NCBI RefSeq assembly: GCF_009371985.2
Contig: NZ_VIKU02000005.1
Location: 248,001 to 312,000, forward strand
Length of the DNA: 64,000 nucleotides
Source of the DNA: Pelagihabitans pacificus
Lineage (GTDB): Bacteria; Bacteroidota; Bacteroidia; Flavobacteriales; Flavobacteriaceae
Reading direction: 5' to 3'
Below, piece by piece: positions 9,117 to 17,629 of this stretch. The notes beneath the pieces were generated by a model. It ran no database searches, was not told where the DNA came from, and worked only from the letters and a program-made list of their open reading frames with translations. The translations under genes were made by a program, and so were the position numbers. Each line of letters begins with the position of its first letter. Position 1 is the first letter of the stretch.

Positions 9117-9392
9117 AAGCAATTTGGAACAATACGATTGTCGCAGAAAGTGATGACACGGTAGTGGTAGAGAACAACCACTATTTCCCCCCGGAAAGCA
9201 TCAAAAAAGAATATTTCAAAAAAAGTACTACCCATACCACCTGCCCTTGGAAAGGGGTTGCATCGTTATACCCTGGAAATTGATGGAAAAAAGAACGTAG
9301 ACGCCGCCTGGTTTTATCCAGAGGTAAGCGAATTGGCCAAAGGCATCAAGGGAAGGGTTGCCTTTTGGAAAGGGGTGAGTGTGGAAAAATAA
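9113..9392 (+). pseudogene. DUF427 family protein gene broken by a frameshift
   Basis: Frame 1 starts at the ATG overlapping the egtD stop and reads MKAIWNNTIVAESDDTVVVE, then HYFPPESIKKEYF and THTTCPWKGVASLY before stopping at 9281-9283 (57 codons including the stop). The rest of the family signature continues one frame over: TLEIDGKKNVDAAWFYPE, then AKGIKGRVAFWKGVSVEK, ending at 9390-9392. Family members usually read CPWKG-A-S-Y-Y-T at this point, so the likeliest change is loss of two bases in a TATTAT pair of Tyr codons near 9265-9270. Rejoined, the protein would be about 93 residues, full length for DUF427. A sequencing error is possible. Function of DUF427 is unknown. Confidence 0.85.
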
Positions 9393-9428
9393 AAAACCGG
9401 ATAGTCAAAAACTATCCGGCTTTATTTT
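9390..9428. terminator. Bidirectional terminator between egt operon and glycogen-binding-domain gene
   Basis: Stem CCGGATAG/CTATCCGG (9397-9404, 9412-9419) has A6 on its left and CTTTATTTT on its right, so it can stop transcription from both convergent genes. Confidence 0.8.
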
Positions 9429-9442
9429 CCGTTCAAAAAGGA

Positions 9443-9739
9443 CTAAAGTTCTAAAACCGCGTTTTCCGAACCTGCGTAATCGTTCCACTGGTAACGATCT
9501 GCTTCCGCTTCGTTTACGTAATTTCCATCAATGATGTATTTGAACTCGTAGCTACCTTCTTTTGGCAATTCAAAGGTACCTTTGAAATTTCCATTTTTCA
9601 ATTTTTTCAACATGCTCCCTTTGGGATTCCAATTGTTGAAGTCGCCTACAACGGCTACTTTTTTAGCTTCTTCGGCAGGAACTGTAAAAGTTACCTTGCA
9701 TACTGGTTTTGTCTTTAGATATTGTTTAGCGATTGCCAT
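9443..9739 (-). CDS. Small glycogen-binding (CBM48/isoamylase N-terminal-like) domain protein
   Basis: 98 residues from the chosen ATG at 9739 (MAIAKQYLKTKPVCKVTF); an upstream in-frame start at 9766 would add nine residues but is less likely because homologous proteins begin MAI(A)KQ. Residues about 12-98 form one CBM48-type beta-sandwich: the carbohydrate-facing Trp and Asn are in VVGDFNNWNPKGSMLKK and the YEFKYIIDG strand follows. It has no catalytic domain and no signal peptide, so it is a cytoplasmic stand-alone carbohydrate-binding module like the AMPK-beta/isoamylase early-set domain. The binding partner is unknown. Confidence 0.88.
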   Translation of the reverse strand: MAIAKQYLKTKPVCKVTFTVPAEEAKKVAVVGDFNNWNPKGSMLKKLKNGNFKGTFELPKEGSYEFKYIIDGNYVNEAEADRYQWNDYAGSENAVLEL

Positions 9740-9893
9740 GTTTTCTAATTTTAAAATTTTGGGCAAAATTAAAGTATAAATCTCCTAGTATCCAATGATT
9801 TAAGTCAGTTTTATTAATTTGGTAATATTCCCCGTGCTTTTAAATTGGTTCAACAAAAAACCCGCCGTCTATTTCTTAAGTATGTAAGATATA

Positions 9894-10979
9894 CTATCCT
9901 GTTTTTAAGATTCTTACAATAGCGTCGATTTCCGCTTCGGTATTGTAAAAGTGAAAACTAAGTCGAATACCACCACCACGTTGGGAGCATACAACGTCGT
10001 TTTCAACGAATTTTTGAAATAATGCATCATCTCCCTTGATATTAAAAATGGTACTGTGTGATGATCTCCCGACCACCGATTCTTCCAATAGCCCGAGTTC
10101 GGTAAACGCCGTTTTGGCTTTCTTGGACAGCACCTCCAGCCGTCGTTCTATCGTTTTCATGCCAATACCATTTAGAAACTCCAATGAAAACTTCAAACTT
10201 CCAAAATTAAGGGTATCTAAATGACCAGGCTCCAAACGCTTTGCAAAACGAACGTTGTCTTTGCCATCGACATTACCATTGGCGGCATTGAAACCGGTAG
10301 ATTGCAGCGCGATTCGGTCTTCGACGCCGTCCTTAAAGAACATGAATCCGTTTCCGTAACCGGCCAACAACCATTTATAGGCACTTGTCCCCATAATATC
10401 CAAGGGGGAGGCCTCAAAATCGAAATCGGTCATACCACAAAATTGGGTGCCGTCGGCGATGATCAACAGATTCGGAAATTCCTTTTTTAGAGTAGCCAGG
10501 AAGTCCATATCGATTTGAATGCCATTGACCCATTGTACGATACTCAAGGCCAGAACGCTGATATCGTCCGATTTCACTTTCTCTAGAATATTCGCTTCCA
10601 AGTCGGCATCCAATTTGGCATAGGACACTTGAAATCCACGATCTTCAAAAGGCCAATTGACCGATGGGTAATCACTTTCGATCAATAAGATCCTATGTTT
10701 GCTATCCAACCCATCCAATAGCATATTGAGCCCCAAAGAAAAGTTGGGCACCAAAGCGACGTTTTCCACCTTGCAATTGAAAAAATGACCTACCCGTTTT
10801 CGAATCTCCGGAATCCCTTCGATCATCGCCTTCATCTTCATACGACTCCCCCCGATCAGAAAATCAAGATCGTGTTCCTGACGCCACTCCAAAAGCCCAT
10901 CATAGAGTAATCCGGATGCGGCGGTGTTCGCATAGATACATTGACTTAAAACGGGGAACTGTTTACGCATTTTTTCCAT
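9894..10979 (-). CDS. PLP-dependent aminotransferase class V-fold enzyme
   Basis: 361 residues, fold-type-I PLP enzyme related to cysteine desulfurases and isopenicillin-N-epimerase-like proteins. The PLP-binding lysine is Lys202 in TSAYKWLLAGYGNGF and the ring-stacking Asp is Asp176 in LLIIADGTQFCG. The N-terminus (FPVLSQCIYANTAASGLL) is typical of this group. The substrate cannot be deduced. It lies convergent to the egt region but separated by another gene; a role as the C-S lyase (EgtE) of ergothioneine synthesis is only a guess. It diverges from the 2TM-folA pair across a palindromic promoter region (10992-11032). Confidence 0.85.
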   Translation of the reverse strand: MEKMRKQFPVLSQCIYANTAASGLLYDGLLEWRQEHDLDFLIGGSRMKMKAMIEGIPEIRKRVGHFFNCKVENVALVPNFSLGLNMLLDGLDSKHRILLIESDYPSVNWPFEDRGFQVSYAKLDADLEANILEKVKSDDISVLALSIVQWVNGIQIDMDFLATLKKEFPNLLIIADGTQFCGMTDFDFEASPLDIMGTSAYKWLLAGYGNGFMFFKDGVEDRIALQSTGFNAANGNVDGKDNVRFAKRLEPGHLDTLNFGSLKFSLEFLNGIGMKTIERRLEVLSKKAKTAFTELGLLEESVVGRSSHSTIFNIKGDDALFQKFVENDVVCSQRGGGIRLSFHFYNTEAEIDAIVRILKTG

Positions 10980-10991
10980 AGGCCATAAAAT

Positions 10992-11032
10992 GGCGAATTG
11001 GTAATTCGCCGTATCTTTGTTGTTAAAGATAC
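10992..11032. promoter_or_regulatory. Divergent promoter region with two adjacent inverted repeats
   Basis: GGCGAATT-GGT-AATTCGCC (10992-11010) is followed directly by GTATCTTT-GTTGTT-AAAGATAC (11011-11032). The second repeat contains an exact TAnnTTTG element on the plus strand (TATCTTTG, 11012-11019) and a near match on the minus strand, so it may serve both the PLP-enzyme gene and the 2TM-folA operon. Confidence 0.6.
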
Positions 11033-11041
11033 TTCATCGCG

Positions 11042-11431
11042 ATGTTCTCCAAAAATAAAAATACCAAGGAGCTGGACTTAGAGCAGCATGAGCTACTGGA
11101 GCAAGCCCACGCCCGTATCAAACAGAAAAAAAGATTATACACCCACTTTGTGATTTTTTTAATCGGTAGCGTGTTTTTAATCTTGGTGAATAAAATTCTG
11201 AAGTACGGGGCCACCTACGATTGGTTTATCTGGGCCATTACGTTTTGGGCGTTTTTGTTTGTCATACATGCCTTCAACGTCTTCGTTAGCCAAAAATTCA
11301 TGGGAAGGGATTGGGAACGTAGCCAACGGGAAAAGTTGGTCGCCAAACAGCGACAGCGAATCGCGGAATTACAAAAGGAAATCGAAACCGATTTTCCGTT
11401 GTCAAACGTCAATAAAAAAAAAGAGCCGTGA
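11042..11431 (+). CDS. 2TM domain-containing membrane protein
   Basis: 129 residues with two closely spaced membrane helices: THFVIFLIGSVFLILVNKIL (about 35-54) and WFIWAITFWAFLFVIHAF (about 61-78), the layout of the Bacteroidota 2TM domain family. The N-terminus is charged and the C-terminus (RQRIAELQKEIE) predicts a short coiled coil. Its TGA overlaps the GTG start of folA (GTGA), so translation is coupled. Function unknown. Confidence 0.85.
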   Translation: MFSKNKNTKELDLEQHELLEQAHARIKQKKRLYTHFVIFLIGSVFLILVNKILKYGATYDWFIWAITFWAFLFVIHAFNVFVSQKFMGRDWERSQREKLVAKQRQRIAELQKEIETDFPLSNVNKKKEP

Positions 11432-11925
11432 CCAAAATTACGATGATAGCCGCCGCGGCAGAAAACAATGCATTGGGGAAAGACAACGATTTGATCTGGC
11501 ACCTGCCCGATGATTTCAAATACTTCAAGAATCGCACCACCGGCCATCCCATTATCATGGGCCGAAAGACCTTCGAAAGCTTTCCCAGACCCTTACCTAA
11601 TAGAAAGCATATCATAATTACCCGGGATAAGGACTACATAGTAGATTTTGAAAATTGTAGCGTGGTACATTCAGTGGAAGAGGCTATACATTCTGTTAAA
11701 AACGAGGGGTTGGCATTTATTATCGGCGGAGGTGAAATTTACAAACAGGGAGAGCCGTTCGCACATACCATCGAACTCACAAGGGTACACGCACACTTTG
11801 AGGAGGCAGATACTTTTTTCCCGGAAATCGACGGGACTGTCTGGGAGTTGAAAAGCGAAAAATTTCATCCAAAAGATGAACGGCATGCATATGACTTTAC
11901 ATTGATGATCTACGAGCGCAAGTAG
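11428..11925 (+). CDS. folA: Dihydrofolate reductase
   Basis: 165 residues. It reduces dihydrofolate to tetrahydrofolate with NADPH and so supports ThyA. Motifs: MIAAAAENNALGKDNDLIWHLPDDFKYFK (split here as active-site loop with the catalytic acidic residue in LPDD), IIMGRKTFESF, IIGGGEIY and TYPE-like ELTRVHAHFEEADTFFPE. The start is GTG at 11428, overlapping the upstream stop codon; the ATG at 11443 would remove the first beta-strand (TKITMIAA), so the GTG is preferred. Confidence 0.95.
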   Translation: MTKITMIAAAAENNALGKDNDLIWHLPDDFKYFKNRTTGHPIIMGRKTFESFPRPLPNRKHIIITRDKDYIVDFENCSVVHSVEEAIHSVKNEGLAFIIGGGEIYKQGEPFAHTIELTRVHAHFEEADTFFPEIDGTVWELKSEKFHPKDERHAYDFTLMIYERK

Positions 11926-12035
11926 CGTTTCTTAAATTAGTTATCATTTTATGTTAGAGTTGCTGACTTACCCCTTAAGGATGTCTCACGACTCTGCACG
12001 AAGAAAAAAAGGTCACCGAGAAATTTTTGTCAAAA

Positions 12036-12824
12036 TCAAAAATCCAAATAGGAGACTTCTACTCGGGTATCGGTATCCACCAAAAAACCAGTCAGTACGG
12101 CTACGTCAGCATTGGTATAAAAAATCCCGTTGGCCGATACTTCCGAGTGGTTCAATAAATCATTTCGTTCCAAAACGGCTTTGGTCTGGCGTGCCACTGC
12201 TTCACCTGAATCGATAATCTTCACATCTGCCGGCAACAGCTTTTTTAGAATTGGTATCAGATATGGGTAATGCGTACAACCCAAGACCAGAAAATCGATT
12301 CCAGCTTCAAGCATGGGTTCTAGATACCGTACCAAAAGTTCTTCGGTCTCCAGGGAATTTACCTTCCCGGCCTCGATTAGGGGAACGAGTCCGGCACCTT
12401 CTTGCTCTACAACCGTGATGCCATGGGCATGATTCTCCGCGGTACTGTGAAATAGCCTGCTGCTAAGGGTTCCCTTGGTAGCCAAAATTCCCACGCTTTT
12501 GGATTTGGAAAGCAGCGCGGCCGGTTTTATGGCAGGTTCAATGCCAATAAACGGCACAGGATAGGCCTTTCGTAAATAATCGATGGCATTTGTAGTGGCA
12601 GTATTGCAGGCTACTATTACCAGTTTGCAGCCCTTCTCCAAAAGTAATTCGGTGTTCTTGACACTTAGGGCGACAATTTGTTCAGGGGACTTTGTTCCAT
12701 AAGGTGCATTGATGCTGTCGGCCAAATAAACGGTGTTCTCGTGAGGAAGCAGTTTGTTGATTTCTTTCCAGATGGAGGTGCCTCCGACTCCGGAATCAAA
12801 AAGCCCTATGGGTTGGTCGTTCAT
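12036..12824 (-). CDS. murI: Glutamate racemase
   Basis: 262 residues. It interconverts L- and D-glutamate for peptidoglycan synthesis. The two catalytic cysteines are visible in VACNTATTNAI and LGCTHYPYL, and the N-terminal substrate loop is IGLFDSGVGGTS. It follows the PafA-like gene by only six bases on the same strand, so the two are probably cotranscribed. Confidence 0.96.
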   Translation of the reverse strand: MNDQPIGLFDSGVGGTSIWKEINKLLPHENTVYLADSINAPYGTKSPEQIVALSVKNTELLLEKGCKLVIVACNTATTNAIDYLRKAYPVPFIGIEPAIKPAALLSKSKSVGILATKGTLSSRLFHSTAENHAHGITVVEQEGAGLVPLIEAGKVNSLETEELLVRYLEPMLEAGIDFLVLGCTHYPYLIPILKKLLPADVKIIDSGEAVARQTKAVLERNDLLNHSEVSANGIFYTNADVAVLTGFLVDTDTRVEVSYLDF

Positions 12825-12830
12825 TTTTAA

Positions 12831-14516
12831 TCAGTATTTCAGTACCTCTGCAATCGGTGAGCCGGTAGTTCCACTTGGAAAGGATATTCCTAACAACACT
12901 GCTAAGGTTGGTGCTATATCGGGGATTTCGGTTCGTTCTGCGGTGCTTCCATTTTTAATCCCTTTTCCATAGAACAGCAGCGGCACATGAGTATCGTAAA
13001 TCTGGGGGGAGCCATGGGTCGAACCGGTCATCGAATAACTCGTGGTTCCTGGTGCTAGAACGATAAGAATATCCCCGGATCGTTTTTGATTGTATCCGTT
13101 TTGAAGGATGTAGGGGATGCCATTGGTATAGAAATTGTCTTTCATCTGCTGCGCAGTATACACCCGATCAATAGCAGGATACCGTAGTAATTCATTGGCA
13201 ATGGTCCGCTGTACGTCCGCAGGATCTAAATCAAGGTTTTTGATGATTTTATGATTTAAAAAAAATTGATAGTTTGAGAAGTTCTTGACAATTTCCCTTG
13301 TACCAAAATTAAACTGTAAAAAAGGCACTAATTGCGTCCTTATACTATCCCATTTCATATATCCGGCAGGTATTCGCTGTGCCTTTAGATAAGCGGGCAC
13401 TTCAATGGCCCCATGATCGGCCGTGAGAAAAACAGTGTAATCACCTTTCCCCACCTTTTTGTCGAGGGCCTTGAGGAATCGCTCCAAATCCAGATCTAAT
13501 CGCAGGTAGGTATCCTGTATTTCCTTGGAATTCACTCCGAACTTATGTCCGACGTAGTCGGTGCTAGAAAAGCTGACAGCCAAAAAATCGGTCATCCCAT
13601 CGGCACCCAACTGCTCTCCCTCCAAAGCGGCCAATGCAAAATCGGTCGTAATGCTGTTACCGTAGGGTGTATATTTCAATATTTCGAAATCTGCATTTTT
13701 ATTTAATAGGTTGGGCGTACTATGGGGAAACGTAGGAGTCGATTCGGTTTCAAACAACCCCTCGTACGGATTATCATCGGGTCCGCTTTCGATATAGGCG
13801 GATATATCCTTAAGTGTAGTCCATGGTTTTTTGTAGCTCTTGATGATACCGGACGCGTTAAAATCATCGACCCATTTTGGCAGGGTGGGTCCATAATAGC
13901 TACTACTGATCCATTTGCCCTCATCATCGCCATTAAACCAGTAGGCCGCATTGGCGGTATGGCCACCGGGCAGGACTGCGCCCCTATCTTTAAGGGCGAT
14001 GGCGATGGTTTTTCCCCGCATTTGTGTGTGAAGCCGTAATTCGTCGGTGATGGTACTCACCACCATCCGGTGGGGCGACATTTTCCCCGCATCCGAACTG
14101 GTTCCGACCGACATATAGGTGGTATCCGAAGCACAATATACTTCGGTTTCCGACACCTTATCGTACCAATCATTTCCTATAATCCCATGGGTAGCGGGCG
14201 TTGTTCCGGTATAAACGGAAGCATGTCCCGGTCCTGTACTGGTCGGTGCATAGTTAAAGTGATTGTTCTTACAATTAAATCCTTCATTCACCAAACGCTT
14301 GAAGCCCCCATTCCCATAATGGTCCCAAAAACGGGTGAGGTAGTCGTACCGCATTTGATCTACGACGATGCCTACGACCAATTTGGGACTGGTCTTTAAC
14401 TCAGTGGGTGTGGCTTCGTTCGCCTTACTTTTTGACTTCCGTTGGGCAAGCGATGCCTGCGGGCTAAAACTTAATAGAAAAAGTAAGAAAGGGACAAAAA
14501 TAAAATGCTTTGACAT
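12831..14516 (-). CDS. pafA: PafA-type alkaline phosphatase
   Basis: 561 residues with a signal peptide (FVPFLLFLLSFSPQASLAQ). It belongs to the alkaline phosphatase superfamily branch that uses a threonine nucleophile and zinc, as in the Elizabethkingia PafA enzyme, a periplasmic phosphomonoesterase. The metal-binding Asp is Asp53 in GIVVDQMRYDYL; the nucleophile segment is PTSTGPGHASVYTGTTP; further metal ligands are in the SSTDYVGHKFG segment and the TADHGAIEVP segment; a final His lies in STHGSP. It can release phosphate from organic phosphates. It is probably transcribed from the element at 14536-14543 together with murI. Confidence 0.88.
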   Translation of the reverse strand: MSKHFIFVPFLLFLLSFSPQASLAQRKSKSKANEATPTELKTSPKLVVGIVVDQMRYDYLTRFWDHYGNGGFKRLVNEGFNCKNNHFNYAPTSTGPGHASVYTGTTPATHGIIGNDWYDKVSETEVYCASDTTYMSVGTSSDAGKMSPHRMVVSTITDELRLHTQMRGKTIAIALKDRGAVLPGGHTANAAYWFNGDDEGKWISSSYYGPTLPKWVDDFNASGIIKSYKKPWTTLKDISAYIESGPDDNPYEGLFETESTPTFPHSTPNLLNKNADFEILKYTPYGNSITTDFALAALEGEQLGADGMTDFLAVSFSSTDYVGHKFGVNSKEIQDTYLRLDLDLERFLKALDKKVGKGDYTVFLTADHGAIEVPAYLKAQRIPAGYMKWDSIRTQLVPFLQFNFGTREIVKNFSNYQFFLNHKIIKNLDLDPADVQRTIANELLRYPAIDRVYTAQQMKDNFYTNGIPYILQNGYNQKRSGDILIVLAPGTTSYSMTGSTHGSPQIYDTHVPLLFYGKGIKNGSTAERTEIPDIAPTLAVLLGISFPSGTTGSPIAEVLKY

Positions 14517-14535
14517 TCTCGGTTTATTGATGTGG

Positions 14536-14543
14536 CAAAAATA
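14536..14543 (-). promoter_or_regulatory. -7 promoter element (TATTTTTG) of pafA-murI
   Basis: Exact match to TAnnTTTG on the minus strand, 19 bases upstream of the pafA start codon. No clear -33 TTG at proper spacing. Confidence 0.5.
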
Positions 14544-14628
14544 AATAAATTCAACCTGATTATTTTAAATGGAGGTTAAATGATAGCCTTTATTGTTATT
14601 TTTACGGCAAGAAGTCTAATTTTATTGC

Positions 14629-15366
14629 ATGATTCACCTCTCTCAGATTGGCAGTTACTTTTTAATGCTACGTGAGGTCTTCAAAAAGCCAACCAAATGG
14701 CGAATCATGAAGACCTTGATTCTAAAGGAGATAGACGAGCTGGTGTACAGTTCTTTAGGTATTATCATTTTCATATCATTCTTTATCGGCGCGGTGGTCA
14801 CCATACAGACGGCATTGAACCTTAGCAATCCGTTGATTCCAAAAAACTTGATCGGATTTGCCACCCGGCAGTCGGTCATTTTGGAATTTGCCCCAACTTT
14901 TGTTTCGATTATTATGGCCGGTAAGGTAGGCTCCTATATTACCTCTAGCATCGGTACCATGCGAGTGACCGAACAGATAGATGCCTTGGAGGTTATGGGG
15001 GTAAACGCCCTTAACTATCTTGTATTTCCAAAGATTATAGCCATGCTGTTTTATCCCTTCGCAATCGCCATATCTATGTACGTTGGTATTTTTGGAGGGT
15101 GGCTCGCCGGAGTTTTTGGAGGCTTTTTGACCAGTGCCGATTTCATAACCGGACTCACCCTCGACTTTATCCCATTTCATATTGCCTATGCCTTTATCAA
15201 AACTTTGATTTTTGCAATGATCATTGCCACCGTTCCTTCGTTTCACGGGTTTTACATGAAAGGCGGTGCCTTGGAGGTTGGTAAGGCAAGTACGACCTCT
15301 TTCGTTTGGACGAGCGTGGTCATCATTATCTTGAATTACATTCTAACACAACTTTTACTGGGCTGA
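14629..15366 (+). CDS. mlaE: MlaE-type ABC transporter permease
   Basis: 245 residues with five or six membrane helices and the MlaE family core (GAVVTIQTALNLSNPLIP, LEFAPTFVSIIMAGKVGSYI, GTMRVTEQIDALEVMG). In E. coli MlaE works with MlaF and an MCE-domain protein MlaD in phospholipid traffic between outer and inner membrane. Here its ATPase partner is directly downstream with an overlapping stop/start; no MCE-domain gene is adjacent, so the substrate-binding subunit must be elsewhere. Confidence 0.92.
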   Translation: MIHLSQIGSYFLMLREVFKKPTKWRIMKTLILKEIDELVYSSLGIIIFISFFIGAVVTIQTALNLSNPLIPKNLIGFATRQSVILEFAPTFVSIIMAGKVGSYITSSIGTMRVTEQIDALEVMGVNALNYLVFPKIIAMLFYPFAIAISMYVGIFGGWLAGVFGGFLTSADFITGLTLDFIPFHIAYAFIKTLIFAMIIATVPSFHGFYMKGGALEVGKASTTSFVWTSVVIIILNYILTQLLLG

Positions 15367-16133
15367 TGATCGAAGTAAACGACATACACAAATCTTTTGG
15401 GGATTCCCACGTACTAAAGGGCATTACCGCAACCTTCGAAAAAGGGAAGACCAATTTGGTCATTGGTCAAAGCGGTTCGGGAAAGACCGTTTTCCTAAAA
15501 TGCCTATTGGGGCTGTTCACACCGGAAAAGGGATATATCAGCTATGATGGAAAGATATATTCCAAACTGTCGGACGATGAAAAAAGAAATCTACGGCAAG
15601 AAATGGGAATGGTATTTCAAGGTAGTGCCCTTTTTGACAGTATGACGGTTGCCGGCAATGTCCAATTTCCGCTCGAGATGTTTACCAAACAGTCAAAATC
15701 CGAAATGGAACATCGGGTCGATGATGTACTAAAACGCGTCAACTTGATCGATGCGCATCATAAATTCCCCTCTGAAATTTCAGGGGGAATGCAAAAACGG
15801 GTCGCCATCGCCCGAGCCATTGTCATGAACCCAAAATACCTCTTTTGTGACGAACCTAACTCTGGGCTCGATCCCAAAACGGCTATCGTGATCGATGATT
15901 TGATCAAGGAGATTACCGAGGAATATGATATCGTAACGGTCATCAATACCCATGATATGAACTCGGTAATGCAAATAGGTGAGAAGATTCTCTTCCTCAA
16001 AAATGGCTTTAAGGAATGGGAGGGAACCAAACACGAAATCTTTAAGACCGACAACGAGGCCGTCACCAGTTTTGTATACTCATCGGACCTCTTCAAAAAG
16101 GTGCGACAGATGTACATCGAGGAACGGAATTGA
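15366..16133 (+). CDS. mlaF: MlaF-type ABC transporter ATP-binding protein
   Basis: 255 residues from the ATG at 15366 that overlaps the mlaE stop (TGATG); longer starts upstream would lie inside mlaE. Walker A is GQSGSGKT, the signature motif is ISGGMQKRVAIARAI, Walker B is YLFCDEPNSGLD and the switch His is in VINTHDMN. It powers the MlaE permease. The signature has the SGGM-Q-KR form typical of the Mla family rather than LSGGQ. Its 3' end is convergent with the DUF389 gene. Confidence 0.92.
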   Translation: MIEVNDIHKSFGDSHVLKGITATFEKGKTNLVIGQSGSGKTVFLKCLLGLFTPEKGYISYDGKIYSKLSDDEKRNLRQEMGMVFQGSALFDSMTVAGNVQFPLEMFTKQSKSEMEHRVDDVLKRVNLIDAHHKFPSEISGGMQKRVAIARAIVMNPKYLFCDEPNSGLDPKTAIVIDDLIKEITEEYDIVTVINTHDMNSVMQIGEKILFLKNGFKEWEGTKHEIFKTDNEAVTSFVYSSDLFKKVRQMYIEERN

Positions 16134-16157
16134 TTTCTTATCTATCGATCGGGCTTC

Positions 16158-17627
16158 CTATTCCATCACACTGCGAAGTTGAACGGTCGTGTCTTTTAAT
16201 CGGACCTTGAGCCATTCCAGTATTTTCTTGTTGTCGTTGGTCATCTGACGTTCGGTAAGACCCCTTTTCCATCGCACCTCAAAAATAGCGATGGTATCGA
16301 CCTTCTTGAAATCGGTCCTCACGGCATTGTCATATCCTAGGGAGACTAGATTCGCATAGTTGGCCTTCGCCTCCGAACTAATGTCCAAAAACGGAATTTG
16401 TTTGGCCTCCAAACGTTTCAATCGGTTCAACTCCGACTCCAACAGCTGTATCTTCTCATCTTTCCCGACCAAAATGCTTTTTTGGGATTCGTACAACTCG
16501 GTCGCGTATTTGAACTGATCCAACTCTTCATTCCTTCCCCCTTGTACTACTTGGAAATCGGCATCCTTTAGTCTGGGAAAGTCCTCGTTCTTTTGTTTGT
16601 TCCAAGTCGCGATAACCGTAGCGGGGATGGTCTCGTTCCCCATACAAACCACTTCAATGATCGGGTTCTTGCCTTGGTTGTATTCGATGTCGGTAAAATC
16701 TTCCAAGTAGCGGCCTTCCCCTGAAAATTGGTACTTACCAATGGTTTGTGCGACAAAGTCATTGGCTTGTTTCCTGAAAATCGATTCCTGAAACACGTTG
16801 TAAAAGGTCCACCCAGCAGGGACCATTATCAACAGGGCGACAAAAGAAGCAATCCGGGCGATGTTTCTTCGTTTGCGGGAGTTCGCGTAGCGAACCATCG
16901 GAAACCTCAGGATTTTTATGACCAAAAAGGTCGCCAACGCAATGAAAATGGTGTTGATCGTAAAAAGGTACATCGCACCCCAGGCGTATTCCCAATTGCC
17001 CAAGGCCAAGCCAAAACCAACGGTACACAGGGGCGGCATCAATGCGGTAGCAATGGCTACCCCAAAAATTACCGATGCAATGGTTCCCTTTTTTGCCCGA
17101 GCGATAACCAATGCGAGTCCACCAAAAAAGGCGATCAACACATCCCGAATATCGGGAGCGGTCCGCGCCAATAGTTCCGAAGACTCTTCCCGTAGCGGGA
17201 ACAAAAGGAAGAACAGATAGGCGGTGAGTATACTTAAAACCACCATGACCGCGAAGTTCTTCAAAGAACGCCGCAGGGTATCGATGTCGTTGATTGCCAA
17301 CGATAAACCGACGCCCAGAATAGGCCCCATAAGCGGTGAAATTAACATTGCTCCGATCACCACTGCGGTCGAGTTGGCGTTCAATCCGACTGACGCAATA
17401 AAAATGGAACAGATCAATATCCAAGAGGTATGTCCCTTAAACGGAATGTCGGCAATAATAGCCTCCCTGGTTGCCTCCTGATCGGTATTGGGCCGAATAT
17501 CGAGCAGGTCGTTCAAAAAAGACTTGGTACTGCCTAGCAAACCCTTAAAATCCCTTTTAACTTCTTCTTCCTTGCCCGAAGGTTTCTCGGTAGGTGTGAT
17601 ATTATCTTGATCTAAACCGTTACTCAT
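16158..17627 (-). CDS. DUF389 / TIGR00341 family membrane protein
   Basis: 489 residues. The N-terminal half (about 60-260) holds six or so membrane helices with the DUF389 hallmarks NSTAVVIGAMLISPLMGPILG, and GGLALVIARAKKGTIASVIFGVAIATALMPPL. The C-terminal half (about 290-489) is soluble, with a coiled-coil-like segment (ESQKSILVGKDEKIQLLESELNRLKRL broken across about 385-410) and a TonB/OmpA-unrelated alpha-beta region. It starts two bases after the mannose-1-phosphate guanylyltransferase stop. The family function is unknown. Confidence 0.88.
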   Translation of the reverse strand: MSNGLDQDNITPTEKPSGKEEEVKRDFKGLLGSTKSFLNDLLDIRPNTDQEATREAIIADIPFKGHTSWILICSIFIASVGLNANSTAVVIGAMLISPLMGPILGVGLSLAINDIDTLRRSLKNFAVMVVLSILTAYLFFLLFPLREESSELLARTAPDIRDVLIAFFGGLALVIARAKKGTIASVIFGVAIATALMPPLCTVGFGLALGNWEYAWGAMYLFTINTIFIALATFLVIKILRFPMVRYANSRKRRNIARIASFVALLIMVPAGWTFYNVFQESIFRKQANDFVAQTIGKYQFSGEGRYLEDFTDIEYNQGKNPIIEVVCMGNETIPATVIATWNKQKNEDFPRLKDADFQVVQGGRNEELDQFKYATELYESQKSILVGKDEKIQLLESELNRLKRLEAKQIPFLDISSEAKANYANLVSLGYDNAVRTDFKKVDTIAIFEVRWKRGLTERQMTNDNKKILEWLKVRLKDTTVQLRSVME

Positions 17628-17629
17628 AA

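Noticed and set aside
9113-9392. Programmed frameshift as explanation for the DUF427 split
   Set aside because: No slippery heptamer followed by a structure is seen at the break, and the change fits a simple two-base loss.
16759-17424. 221-codon open frame antisense-shifted within the DUF389 gene
   Set aside because: Same strand, different frame from a clearly conserved membrane protein; its translation lacks membrane helices or motifs.
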